The notes beneath the pieces were generated by a model. That model did not search any database, was not told where the DNA came from, and saw only the letters and a list, made by a program, of their open reading frames with translations. The position numbers and the translations under genes were made by a program. DNA of 64,000 bases from Natronomonas gomsonensis (GTDB lineage: Archaea > Halobacteriota > Halobacteria > Halobacteriales > Haloarculaceae). Where the stretch lies: assembly GCF_013391635.1 (NCBI RefSeq), contig NZ_JACAWU010000002.1, forward strand, positions 1,674,001 to 1,738,000, in the 5' to 3' direction. How positions within the stretch are numbered: position 1 is the first letter of the stretch; every line of letters begins with the position of its first letter. Shown here piece after piece: positions 26,430-33,913 of this stretch.

Positions 26430-26517
26430 TGGCCCTACTCGGCGAGTGCGGAAAATAGGCTTTTCGACTGAACCGATGAATCGAAACGCTTTCGCTGACG
26501 AGTCGAAAACGGCAACC

Positions 26518-26754
26518 ATGAGCCATCGAACAGGGGGGCGAAGCCTCGATTACGCGCGGTTGGCAAAACTGGGATTCCTGTTCGGCGTCGGCCTGTTCGC
26601 CGTCGGCGCCATCGGTGAAATCGGCGGCCACGCCTTCCTCTCGACGGTACCGTCGACGTTGGAAACCGTCTTTTTCGGCATGGAAACGCTCGGCGTGGTC
26701 GTCGGCCTCGTTACGCCGATCGTCTTCGGCGCAGTGCTCCCGCTAATCGAGTAA
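26518..26754 (+). CDS. Small membrane protein (78 aa), possibly DUF7860-like
   Basis: A 78-aa protein: SLDYARLAKLGFLFGVGLF begins the first helix, and the second (about residues 53-75, LGVVVGLVTPIVFGAVLPL) ends the protein. The layout (short polar N-terminus, LxKLxFxxGxxLF, GEIGGH) matches a haloarchaeal small membrane family that I recall as DUF7860, function unknown. Its stop abuts the stop of the convergent gene at 26755. Confidence 0.55.
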   Translation: MSHRTGGRSLDYARLAKLGFLFGVGLFAVGAIGEIGGHAFLSTVPSTLETVFFGMETLGVVVGLVTPIVFGAVLPLIE

Positions 26755-26940
26755 TCAGGCGCCGATTTCGACGGCGAAATCCGACTGGAGCCACGTTTCG
26801 GGGTCCTCCCGGTCGTAGATGACGACTTCCCCGTCGCCGAGTGAGAGGTGTGCGTACCGCTCGTCGTCGCGAGCGGAGTGTGGCGGTGCTTCGGTCATCG
26901 GTTCGGGCAACTCGTCCGAGTCGGAGGGTGTGTCACTCAT
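26755..26940 (-). CDS. Small acidic soluble protein (DUF7331-like)
   Basis: A 61-codon frame giving a very acidic protein starting MSDTPSDSDELPEP. The C-terminal half, DERYAHLSLGDGEVVIYDRE...WLQSDFAVEIG, is a compact beta-strand pattern strongly conserved in haloarchaeal proteins labelled DUF7331. The start at 26940 was chosen over an earlier Met because the upstream part is not acidic. Function unknown. Confidence 0.65.
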   Translation of the reverse strand: MSDTPSDSDELPEPMTEAPPHSARDDERYAHLSLGDGEVVIYDREDPETWLQSDFAVEIGA

Positions 26941-27070
26941 TCGCAAGTGAGCGAAAGCGGTAGACGGTGTTAAGCGTTCTGTCGATATCGAATTCATACT
27001 TATATGCTGTATTATGCCCCTAGAACACGCGAAGCGAACACTGACTTATCCGCCGACCCACGTCCCGTCG

Positions 27071-27721
27071 ATGGCGACGTTTCCCGACCCGGAGAACCGA
27101 AGCCCCCTCGCGGCAGACTGCCGGCGCTGTCCCCGACTCGTCGAGGGACGAAACTGCATCTCCTGGGGTGTCGGCTCGCTCGATGCGACGCTCGTCGTCG
27201 TCGGCGAGGCCCCCGGCGCCGGCGACCCCGACGCCGACCGCTGGCGGGGCGGCAACCACACCGGGATGGCCTACACGGCACGCCACAGCGGTCGCCGCAT
27301 CCGCGAACGCTTCGAATCGCTCGGCTACGACGAGGAGGAACTGTACTTCACGAACGCCGTGAAGTGTTTCCCCGCCGAAAACCCCGAGGCCCCCGACTCC
27401 TCGAACCGCGAACCGACGACCGAAGAGCGCGCCAACTGCCGGCCGTACCTGCTCTCGGAACTGACAGACATCGAACCGGCGTGTGTCGTTCCGACCGGCC
27501 GCCACGCCACGGAGTCCCTACTTGCTGCGGCCGACAGAGAACTCGACGGCTTCCTCGAAACCGTCCTGACGACCATCGAAACCGACACACTGCCGCCGCT
27601 GGTCCCGATACTGCACCCCTCCTACGAGGACATCTGGATTGCCCGGCTCGGCTACGAGCCCGGGGAGTACGAATCGGCTATCTCGGCGGCGCTAGAACGC
27701 GTCGGCGCCGAACCCCGGTGA
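27071..27721 (+). CDS. Uracil-DNA glycosylase, family 4 (Fe-S)
   Basis: A 216-aa family-4 uracil-DNA glycosylase, removing uracil from DNA after cytosine deamination. The 4Fe-4S cluster cysteines are seen in CRRCPRLVEGR at the N-terminus and in VKCFP and ANCRP later. The catalytic-pocket motif is GEAPG, followed by the GNHTG segment, FTNAVKCFP, and the C-terminal HPS motif (ILHPSYED). A TATA element at 26998-27005 is too close to an upstream in-frame ATG at 27014, which supports the start at 27071 with a short leader. There is no clear operon partner. Confidence 0.9.
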   Translation: MATFPDPENRSPLAADCRRCPRLVEGRNCISWGVGSLDATLVVVGEAPGAGDPDADRWRGGNHTGMAYTARHSGRRIRERFESLGYDEEELYFTNAVKCFPAENPEAPDSSNREPTTEERANCRPYLLSELTDIEPACVVPTGRHATESLLAAADRELDGFLETVLTTIETDTLPPLVPILHPSYEDIWIARLGYEPGEYESAISAALERVGAEPR

Positions 27722-27778
27722 CCGAACGGCGGTCAACCGGCCTACGGTTTTTTGTCGTTTCCGACGGACTCTCGAAGC

Positions 27779-28918
27779 ATGGACGACGAGGAGACCCTCG
27801 CGGCGGTCAACGAACAACTCGAACGCGTCGGCGACTACGAACTGTACGACGACCTCGGCCCAGTCGATTCCTGGGAGGCGTTCCGCGAGTTGCCGTTTCT
27901 CACGGGTAAGGACCTGAAGGCCGACTACGACGACCACGCACCCGAGGGGTCACTGTACGACGGCGCGGCGATGATGTGTTTCACGCCGCTCGGCGACGAC
28001 CTCGCGCCCGTCTTCGACACGACGGCGGACCTCGAGTGGCAGGCTGAAGCCAACGCCCGCGCCTTCGAGCGCGCCGGCATCGAACCGGGCGACCGCGTGC
28101 TCAACACCTTCGGGTACCACACCTTCGGGACAGGTATCATCGTCCAGCGCGGCCTCGAAGCCCTCGGCGCGGAGGTCATCCCCGCCGGACCGGGCGAGTC
28201 CGAACAGGCCGCCGCGACCGTCTCGGAGTTCGACGTCGACGCTCTCGTCGGCAACCCCTCCTTCGCGCTGAAGGTCGGCGACGCCGGCGCGAGCGTCGAC
28301 ACCTTCGTCGGCGCCGGCGAGCCGTTCACCTCGATTCCGGGCATGCGTGAACAGGTCAAGGATGCCCTCGACGCCGACACCGCCGTCGACTACTTCGGCA
28401 CCAGACAGATACTCCCGGTCGCCGCCGAAACGGCCGACGAGGACGGCCTCCACCTCCTCGACGACTACGCACTCATCGAGGTCGTCGACCCCGACACCGG
28501 CGAGTTGCTCCCGTTCGGCGAGCGCGGCGAACTCGTCGTCACCCACCTCAAGAAGGAGGGCTGTCCGCTCGTCCGCTATCGCACCGGCGACCTCGCCGAG
28601 TGGGAGCAACGCGACGGCGAAGTCGTCCTCCCCGACGGCGTCATCGGTCGCACCGACGGCCGGCTCAAGGTGAAAGGCGTCAAACTGTACCCCGAATCGC
28701 TCGGCACCGTGCTGGCCGGCTTCGAGGGACTGACCGGCGAGTTCCGACTGGAGGTCTCCCGGCCGGAATCGACCGACCAGATACGACTGGTCGTCGAGGG
28801 CGACGCAGACATCGAAGAACTCGCAGCGGCGGTCAAGGACCGCCTGCTCGTCGCACCCAACGAGGTCGAGTTGGTCGACGACATCGACGACACGGGCGTC
28901 GTCGACGAGCGGTACTGA
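27779..28918 (+). CDS. PaaK-like adenylate-forming protein with degraded catalytic motifs
   Basis: A 379-aa relative of phenylacetate-CoA ligases (usual length about 430). The fold markers are present: LPFLTGKDLKADY, a central GYHTFGTGIIVQRGLEALGAEVIP, RYRTGDLAEW (A8-like) and GRTDGRLKVKGVKLYPESL (A8/A9). The ATP-binding loop, normally S/T-SGTTG-x-P, is CFTPLGDDLAPVF at about residues 67-79. The YGxTE motif reads YFGTRQ. The C-terminal catalytic Lys region ends DDTGVVDERY with no Lys. It probably cannot form an acyl-adenylate and may bind CoA esters or regulate. A TTTTTTG box about 28 bases upstream fits a leaderless start at 27779. It is convergent to the BadH-like gene. Confidence 0.75.
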   Translation: MDDEETLAAVNEQLERVGDYELYDDLGPVDSWEAFRELPFLTGKDLKADYDDHAPEGSLYDGAAMMCFTPLGDDLAPVFDTTADLEWQAEANARAFERAGIEPGDRVLNTFGYHTFGTGIIVQRGLEALGAEVIPAGPGESEQAAATVSEFDVDALVGNPSFALKVGDAGASVDTFVGAGEPFTSIPGMREQVKDALDADTAVDYFGTRQILPVAAETADEDGLHLLDDYALIEVVDPDTGELLPFGERGELVVTHLKKEGCPLVRYRTGDLAEWEQRDGEVVLPDGVIGRTDGRLKVKGVKLYPESLGTVLAGFEGLTGEFRLEVSRPESTDQIRLVVEGDADIEELAAAVKDRLLVAPNEVELVDDIDDTGVVDERY

Positions 28919-28927
28919 ACTCGCGGT

Positions 28928-29695
28928 TTAGCCGACCATCGTCAGGCCGCCGGAGACGCTGAGTACCTGCCCCGTGACGAAATCGGCGTCGTCGCTGGCG
29001 AGATAGGCGACCGCACCGGCCACGTCGTCGGGTTCGGTCATCCGACCGAGCGGCGTCTGTGATTCGATGCTCCCGAGGATGTGTTCGGCCAGTTCCGACT
29101 CCTCGCGCATCGCCCGCGTGAGCGGCGTGTCCGCGGGACCGGGACAGACGACGTTGCAGGTGACGCCGTCGCGAGCCAACTCCCGGGCGAGCGTCTTCGT
29201 GAAGGCGATGACACCGCCTTTCGTCCCGGCGTACACCGCCTCCCCGGAGGAGCCGACCCGACCGGCGTCCGAAGCGATGGCGACGACGGTACCGCCGTCG
29301 TCCCGGTCGGCGAACACCTCGCCGGCCGCCCGCGCACAGTTGATTTGTCCGCGGAGGTTCACATCGATGATGCGGTCCCAGCGGTCGGGGTCCTGTTCGA
29401 GGAACCACTCGATTCGGTCCCAGCCGGCGTTGTTTACGAGCACATCGAGCCCGGCACGGTCGACGACCGTTTCGACCATTTCACGAACCGATTCGAGGTC
29501 GGTCACGTCGGCGACGACCGGAAACGCCTCACCGCCCGCTTCCTCGATTGCCTCGACGGTCGCTTCGGCCCGTTCCTCGTCGATGTCGTTGACCGCGACG
29601 GTCGCACCTTCCTCGGCCAACCGCCCCGCGATGGCGCTGCCGATACCGCCGCCCGCGCCCGTCACCAGTGCCGTCTTCGTTTCCAATCCACGCAT
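28928..29695 (-). CDS. BadH-like short-chain dehydrogenase (2-hydroxycyclohexanecarboxyl-CoA dehydrogenase type)
   Basis: A 255-aa SDR that oxidises a secondary alcohol with NAD(P). Cofactor loop TGAGGGIG (residues 12-19), NNAG (88-91), catalytic S142-Y155-K159. The stretches NNAGWD, ASDAGRVGSSGEAVYAGTKG, CNVVCPGPADTPL and GQVLSVSGGLTM are, as I remember it, nearly those of Rhodopseudomonas BadH, which acts on 2-hydroxycyclohexanecarboxyl-CoA. A beta-ketoacyl reductase or 3-hydroxyacyl-CoA dehydrogenase role is the alternative. It shares a 53-base divergent promoter with the crotonase gene, so the two are probably coregulated. Confidence 0.8.
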   Translation of the reverse strand: MRGLETKTALVTGAGGGIGSAIAGRLAEEGATVAVNDIDEERAEATVEAIEEAGGEAFPVVADVTDLESVREMVETVVDRAGLDVLVNNAGWDRIEWFLEQDPDRWDRIIDVNLRGQINCARAAGEVFADRDDGGTVVAIASDAGRVGSSGEAVYAGTKGGVIAFTKTLARELARDGVTCNVVCPGPADTPLTRAMREESELAEHILGSIESQTPLGRMTEPDDVAGAVAYLASDDADFVTGQVLSVSGGLTMVG

Positions 29696-29718
29696 GTCCG
29701 ACCCGTCGTCCCCCGGTG

Positions 29719-29724
29719 TTATAT
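29719..29724. promoter_or_regulatory. Symmetric bidirectional TATA box
   Basis: TTATAT lies midway between the divergent ATGs at 29695 and 29749, about 27 bases from each. The 53-base gap has no other TATA-like element, and both genes would be leaderless from it. Confidence 0.55.
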
Positions 29725-29748
29725 CCCTGTGGGATGACCACACGACAC

Positions 29749-30573
29749 ATGTCGTACGAAACCATCGCCGTCGACCGCCATCCCGAGGACGACCGCATCG
29801 CACGGATTCGGTTCGACCGAGCTGACCGCAACAACGTCCTCGATGCCCGCGTCCTGGACGAGCTGACGGTCGCGATTACCGACGCCGACCGCGACGACGA
29901 TGTCCGCGGCATTCTCCTTGGGTCGACCGAACCGCCCTTCTGTTCGGGGGCATCACTCGCGGAGTTGACCGAACTACAGTGGGAGGAGGGCGCCCGCTGG
30001 ATGACGGCGTACTTCGAGACGCTGGATTTGTTGCGCGATACCGGCAAGCCCGTCGTCGCCGCCGCCGAGGGAACCTGCGTCGCCGGCGGCAACGAACTCG
30101 CCTCGGCGTGTGACCTCATCGTCGCCGGCGAGTCGACCCGTTTCGGCCAACCGGAGGTCGGCGTCGGCTCGACGGCCGCCGGCGGCGGCGTGCAGTTGCT
30201 CCCGCTGATGATTGGCGAGAAGCGTGCTCGGGACTTGCTGTTGACGGGGCGACTGCTGGAGGCCGAAGAGGCGAAATCCATCGGCCTCATCAACCGCGTC
30301 GTCGACGACGGTGACGCCGAGGCGAAGGCCGCGGAGATTCTCACGACCATCGCCGACGAGAAGAGCCCACAGGCCTACCGCACCATCAAGGCCGTGATGA
30401 AACAGTGGACGAACCTCGGGTTGACCGGCCAGGAGATGGCCCGAGACCTCACCGCCCGCGTGTGGGACTCCCCGGAGTTCCAGGAGCGCGCCGAGGCGTT
30501 CCTCGCACGCGAAGAACAGAAACCACGGCAGTTCCACGGGACGCGGCCGCGTGACCCCGAGGACGTGGAGTAA
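29749..30573 (+). CDS. Enoyl-CoA hydratase/isomerase (crotonase) family protein
   Basis: A 274-aa crotonase. Both catalytic Glu positions of true enoyl-CoA hydratases are kept: GGNELA and GQPEVGVGS (E144/E164 equivalents). The oxyanion-hole segment PPFCSGASLAEL (the usual G-A-D is G-A-S) and the C-terminal SPEFQERAEAFLAREEQKP region are typical. In the proposed ring-degradation route it could hydrate cyclohexenecarboxyl-CoA (BadK step); MenB/BadI-type ring chemistry is less likely because the second Glu is present. The start at 29749 is fixed by the TATA box 27 bases upstream; the Met at 29734 is too close. It is convergent, stop to stop, with the amidohydrolase. Confidence 0.85.
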   Translation: MSYETIAVDRHPEDDRIARIRFDRADRNNVLDARVLDELTVAITDADRDDDVRGILLGSTEPPFCSGASLAELTELQWEEGARWMTAYFETLDLLRDTGKPVVAAAEGTCVAGGNELASACDLIVAGESTRFGQPEVGVGSTAAGGGVQLLPLMIGEKRARDLLLTGRLLEAEEAKSIGLINRVVDDGDAEAKAAEILTTIADEKSPQAYRTIKAVMKQWTNLGLTGQEMARDLTARVWDSPEFQERAEAFLAREEQKPRQFHGTRPRDPEDVE

Positions 30574-31416
30574 CTACCGTTCCCCGAGGAACCGCTCGGC
30601 AGCACCCGAAAATAGCGCCTCGAAGGCCGCATCCGAGAGGTCCCGCTGTAGCAGCCCCTCGTATTCGGCCCGGTAGGGATGTGGGATGTTCGGATAATCG
30701 GAGCCGTACATGACCCGCCCCGACAGCTCCTCGAACACCGAATCGTCGATTTCGCTGGGGTCGAAATCCATGTACTCCCCGACGGCCGTCGACATCGCGA
30801 AACAGGTGTCGAGGAAGGCGTTGTCGTGGTTGCGCGCCGTCTCGATGAACTCCGTCGTCTCGAAGGCACCCATGTGAGCCGCACAGGCCCGGACCTCCGG
30901 ATACGACTGGAGGAACGAGCGGAACGGTTCGACGCCGACGTGCGGCGAATCCCGGAACATCGGTGCGGTACCCGCGTGGAACAGAATCGGCCGGTCGTAC
31001 TCCGCGGCCAACTCGAAGGCCGGGTCGAGACGCGGGTCGTCGGGACCGACTCGCTGGACGGGACACTGGAACTTCAGCCCGCGTGCGCCAGCCTCGAAGG
31101 CCTCCCGGACGACGGGTCGAACGTCGTCGTCGCCGTGGACCGTCGCGAAGGGAACGCACATCTCGGATTCCGAAGCGCGGTCCAGCACCCACTCGTTGAG
31201 GTCAGCGGCGATGTCGGGCTTGTGGGCATAGGGGAGCGCACAGTAACGCTCGACGCCGTTTTCTCGAAGTTCCGCCTCGATACCCTCGCGGTCGGTCGGA
31301 TGGGGGAACTCCCAGCCGGCGTCCTCGTTGAGCGCGCCGCGGATCGCCGCCATCAGCCGGTCGGGCATGAGATGGACGTGCACGTCCGTCGCGCCCGAAA
31401 GCGTCTCGTCGGTCAT
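30574..31416 (-). CDS. Amidohydrolase family 2 (ACMSD-like TIM-barrel hydrolase/decarboxylase)
   Basis: A 280-aa metal-dependent TIM-barrel enzyme. The metal-binding HxH is at residues 13-15 (DVHVHLMPD). Further ligands are probably His in LFHAGTAP and HMGAFE and the Asp in MYGSDYPN. Family members hydrolyse or decarboxylate small carboxylic acids or lactones (ACMSD, 4-oxalomesaconate and similar). The start overlaps the thioesterase stop by four bases (ATGA), and it is the last gene of the leftward Liv operon, so a ring- or dicarboxylic-acid step is plausible. Confidence 0.78.
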   Translation of the reverse strand: MTDETLSGATDVHVHLMPDRLMAAIRGALNEDAGWEFPHPTDREGIEAELRENGVERYCALPYAHKPDIAADLNEWVLDRASESEMCVPFATVHGDDDVRPVVREAFEAGARGLKFQCPVQRVGPDDPRLDPAFELAAEYDRPILFHAGTAPMFRDSPHVGVEPFRSFLQSYPEVRACAAHMGAFETTEFIETARNHDNAFLDTCFAMSTAVGEYMDFDPSEIDDSVFEELSGRVMYGSDYPNIPHPYRAEYEGLLQRDLSDAAFEALFSGAAERFLGER

Positions 31417-31811
31417 CGTCCCAACTTGTACACCCCACGGGCTTCCGCACATCGGTCCCCGCCCGACTCGACGACCACGTCGGCGACACCGACAGTGTCA
31501 CCGTGTCGTCGCACCTCGGCGTGGCCTTCGAGGTCGGCCTCGCCGGCGTGGGTGAGGTAGTCGACTCTGAGGTCGACGGTCGGCGTGTACCGACCCAACT
31601 CGCCGACGAACGGCGCGGCGCCGGTGAGGTCCGCGAGCGCGGAGATGACGCCGCCGTGAATCGCCGGCACCTCGGGATTGCCGAGCAGCGACTCGTCGAA
31701 GGGCCACCGCGTGTGGGCCCCGTCGGCGGACGCCGAGACGATTTCGATGCCGTTTGCGCGGTGAAACGGGAGGTCGAGCAACTCCCGTGCGGTCTCGGTG
31801 GCGTCGCCCAT
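31413..31811 (-). CDS. PaaI-type hotdog thioesterase
   Basis: A 132-aa single hotdog domain. Signature elements: NGIEIVSASADGAHTRW, AIHGGVISALADLTG (the HGG/ALAD central helix), TVDLRVDYLTHAG and a terminal ARGVYKLG strand. Such enzymes release CoA from acyl-CoA intermediates that would otherwise trap the CoA pool, a common partner of phenylacetate or aromatic-acid pathways. It starts one base inside the livM stop (TGATG) and is coupled to the amidohydrolase. Confidence 0.85.
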   Translation of the reverse strand: MGDATETARELLDLPFHRANGIEIVSASADGAHTRWPFDESLLGNPEVPAIHGGVISALADLTGAAPFVGELGRYTPTVDLRVDYLTHAGEADLEGHAEVRRHGDTVGVADVVVESGGDRCAEARGVYKLGR

Positions 31812-32857
31812 CAGTAGGCGTAGGGCCACTTCCGCAGGTACTCCTTGAGCTGTCCGAGCGCCGCGAGGACGCCCTTCGGTTCGACGGCCAGCACGATGAT
31901 GATAACCATGCCGAAGAACACCGAGACCAGCGACGTCGCGTTCAGTCCGGTGGCCGCCGAAACCGACTGCAGGATGCTCTGTAGGATGTCCTGCAGTATC
32001 GTGACGACGCCGACGCCGAGCAGCGCACCCCACACCCGACCCAACCCGCCGAACAGCAGCATCACGTAGTGTTCGAGGGTGAGCGCGAGCGTGAAGTAAT
32101 CGGGGCTGATGAATCCGATGTAGAAGGCGTACAGTCCGCCGGAGAATCCGATCATGAACCCACCGATGGCGAACGCCAGCAGTTTGTTCTTGAAGACGTT
32201 GACCCCGAGCACCGCCGCCGCGAGGTCGTTCTCGTGGACCGCCCGGAACGTCCGGCCGATGCCAGTCCGCGAGAGGTTCAGCGACAGGATGGCGAAGAAC
32301 AGCATCGCCACGAGCGAGAGGTAGTAGATGCTGAGGTCGCCGCCCAGACTGCCGAGTGGGCCGATGAGGCCGATATCCGAGGGTATCTGCTGTTGGGCAC
32401 CGCCGTGAATCCACTCGGCGCGGCTGTTGTTGAAGAACCACTCGGCGATGAACTGCAGCGCCAGCGTCGAGATGGCGATGTAGAACCCCTTGACGCGGAA
32501 CGACGGGAGACCGAAGGCGACGGCGACGAGTGCTGCCATCAGGCCGCCGACGGCCATCGACGGCAGCAAACCGACGCCGGTCGTGAGCATCCGACTCGTC
32601 GTGTACGCACCGATAGCCATGAACGCCCCCTGTGCGAGGACGATTTCCCCGGCGTACCCCAGAATGACGTTCAATCCGAGGACCGCGATGGCGAAGATGA
32701 ACATCTGGGACAACAGCGAGACGTTCCCTCCGCCCAACCCGAGCAACGGCAGGATGAACGGGATGGGTAACGCGAGGACGAGTGCGACCCGCTGGATGCG
32801 CCAGCGGAACAGCCCCATCCGGGATTCGTAGCTCGTGAAGTACTCACCGCAGGGCAC
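31811..32857 (-). CDS. livM: Liv-type ABC transporter permease (LivM family)
   Basis: A 348-aa integral membrane permease with about nine helices; LNVILGYAGEIVLAQGAFMAIGAY is the LivM signature region, and GRTFRAVHENDLAAAVLGVNV is the cytoplasmic EAA-type coupling loop. The only possible start in frame after the upstream stop is GTG at 32855-32857, supported by a GGAGGTG ribosome-binding site 8 bases away, unusual among the mostly leaderless genes here. It lies 96 bases below livH in the same operon. Confidence 0.88.
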   Translation of the reverse strand: MPCGEYFTSYESRMGLFRWRIQRVALVLALPIPFILPLLGLGGGNVSLLSQMFIFAIAVLGLNVILGYAGEIVLAQGAFMAIGAYTTSRMLTTGVGLLPSMAVGGLMAALVAVAFGLPSFRVKGFYIAISTLALQFIAEWFFNNSRAEWIHGGAQQQIPSDIGLIGPLGSLGGDLSIYYLSLVAMLFFAILSLNLSRTGIGRTFRAVHENDLAAAVLGVNVFKNKLLAFAIGGFMIGFSGGLYAFYIGFISPDYFTLALTLEHYVMLLFGGLGRVWGALLGVGVVTILQDILQSILQSVSAATGLNATSLVSVFFGMVIIIVLAVEPKGVLAALGQLKEYLRKWPYAY

Positions 32858-32865
32858 GGCTACGG

Positions 32866-32872
32866 CACCTCC
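32866..32872 (-). promoter_or_regulatory. Shine-Dalgarno sequence that fixes the GTG start of livM
   Basis: GGAGGTG on the minus strand, 8 bases before the GTG at 32857. It is a strong match to the 16S 3' end and fits an internal operon gene. Confidence 0.6.
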
Positions 32873-32953
32873 GTAGTCGGTCGGTCACTCGCGGCCACCG
32901 TGGCCGACTGCACGCGGTCGGGTCGCCTCTCGCAGGTGTGTATCTCGAACATG

Positions 32954-33913
32954 TTAGAGCCTCTCGATGCGTTCGGTGCCGAACAGGCCGTACGGCTTCA
33001 CGACGATGACGACGAGCAGGAATATCAGCGGCAGTATCTCGCCGAAGCCGGCGCCGAAGTTCAGTTTCACGTCGATGATGGGTGCGGTAATCGCCGACCC
33101 ACCTTCCAGGTAGAACGACCCCAACTCCTGTAGCAGGCCGACGATGATGGCCCCGATGAACGCCCCGGGGATGGAGTCGAGACCGCCGAAGACGACGGCG
33201 GCGAAGATGATGATGCCGGTCGCCACGATGGAGAAGCCGGCACCCCCGGATGACATCGCCAACAGCACCCCGCCGATGGCGGTGATGCCGATGGAGAGCG
33301 CCCACGCGAGTGCAATGGTGCGCTCGATGCTCACGCCGAGTACCATCGCCGCCTGTTCGTCGCTGGCGGCCGCCCGCAGGATGCTTCCGGTGACGGTGTA
33401 CCGGAAGAACAGCATCAGCGCGACGACGACGACGAGCGCCAGCGCCACCGCCAGCGCGTACGCCGCCGAGATGGACGTTCCCAGCGGGAGGTCGATGCTG
33501 AATCCGAACGTCAGCGCCTCGGGATACGACCGGTAGTTCGGCCCGAGCAGGAATCGGATGAACCCGCTGAAGATGCCACCGAGCGCCAGCGTGACGATGA
33601 TGACCGACAGCACCGGTTCACCGATGAACTGCCGGAAGATGACCCGTTCGAGGAAGATACCGAGAAGGATGCCGAACAGAATCGTCGCTCCGACGGCCGC
33701 GACCGCCGGTAACGGCGTCGAAATCAGTGACGACGTGCCGAGGATGACGACGCCGTAGGCGCCGACCAAGGCGAGTTCGCCCTGGGCGAAGTTCAACACG
33801 CCCGTGACCTTGTAGATGAGCGCAAAGCCCATCGCGACCAGGGCATACAGCGCCCCGAGGCCGATTCCCGAGATGGTGATGTCGAGGAAGTTGATGACGC
33901 CGGCGCTAACCAT
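32954..33913 (-). CDS. livH: Liv-type ABC transporter permease (LivH family)
   Basis: A 319-aa permease with about eight membrane helices. GALYALVAMGFALIYKVTGVLNFAQGELALVGAY (quoted in part: GFALIYKVTGVLNFAQGE) is the LivH hallmark. GSILRAAASDEQAAMVLGVS is the coupling loop to the ATPases, and FGGLDSIPGAFIGAIIVG is the conserved C-terminal helix. It overlaps the acyl-CoA ligase by 8 bases. Together with LivM it forms the membrane channel. Confidence 0.93.
   Translation of the reverse strand: MVSAGVINFLDITISGIGLGALYALVAMGFALIYKVTGVLNFAQGELALVGAYGVVILGTSSLISTPLPAVAAVGATILFGILLGIFLERVIFRQFIGEPVLSVIIVTLALGGIFSGFIRFLLGPNYRSYPEALTFGFSIDLPLGTSISAAYALAVALALVVVVALMLFFRYTVTGSILRAAASDEQAAMVLGVSIERTIALAWALSIGITAIGGVLLAMSSGGAGFSIVATGIIIFAAVVFGGLDSIPGAFIGAIIVGLLQELGSFYLEGGSAITAPIIDVKLNFGAGFGEILPLIFLLVVIVVKPYGLFGTERIERL

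Noticed and set aside
27014-27070. ATG at 27014 for the uracil-DNA glycosylase
   Set aside because: The TATA-like box ends only about 9 bases before it, too close for transcription to start upstream of that codon.
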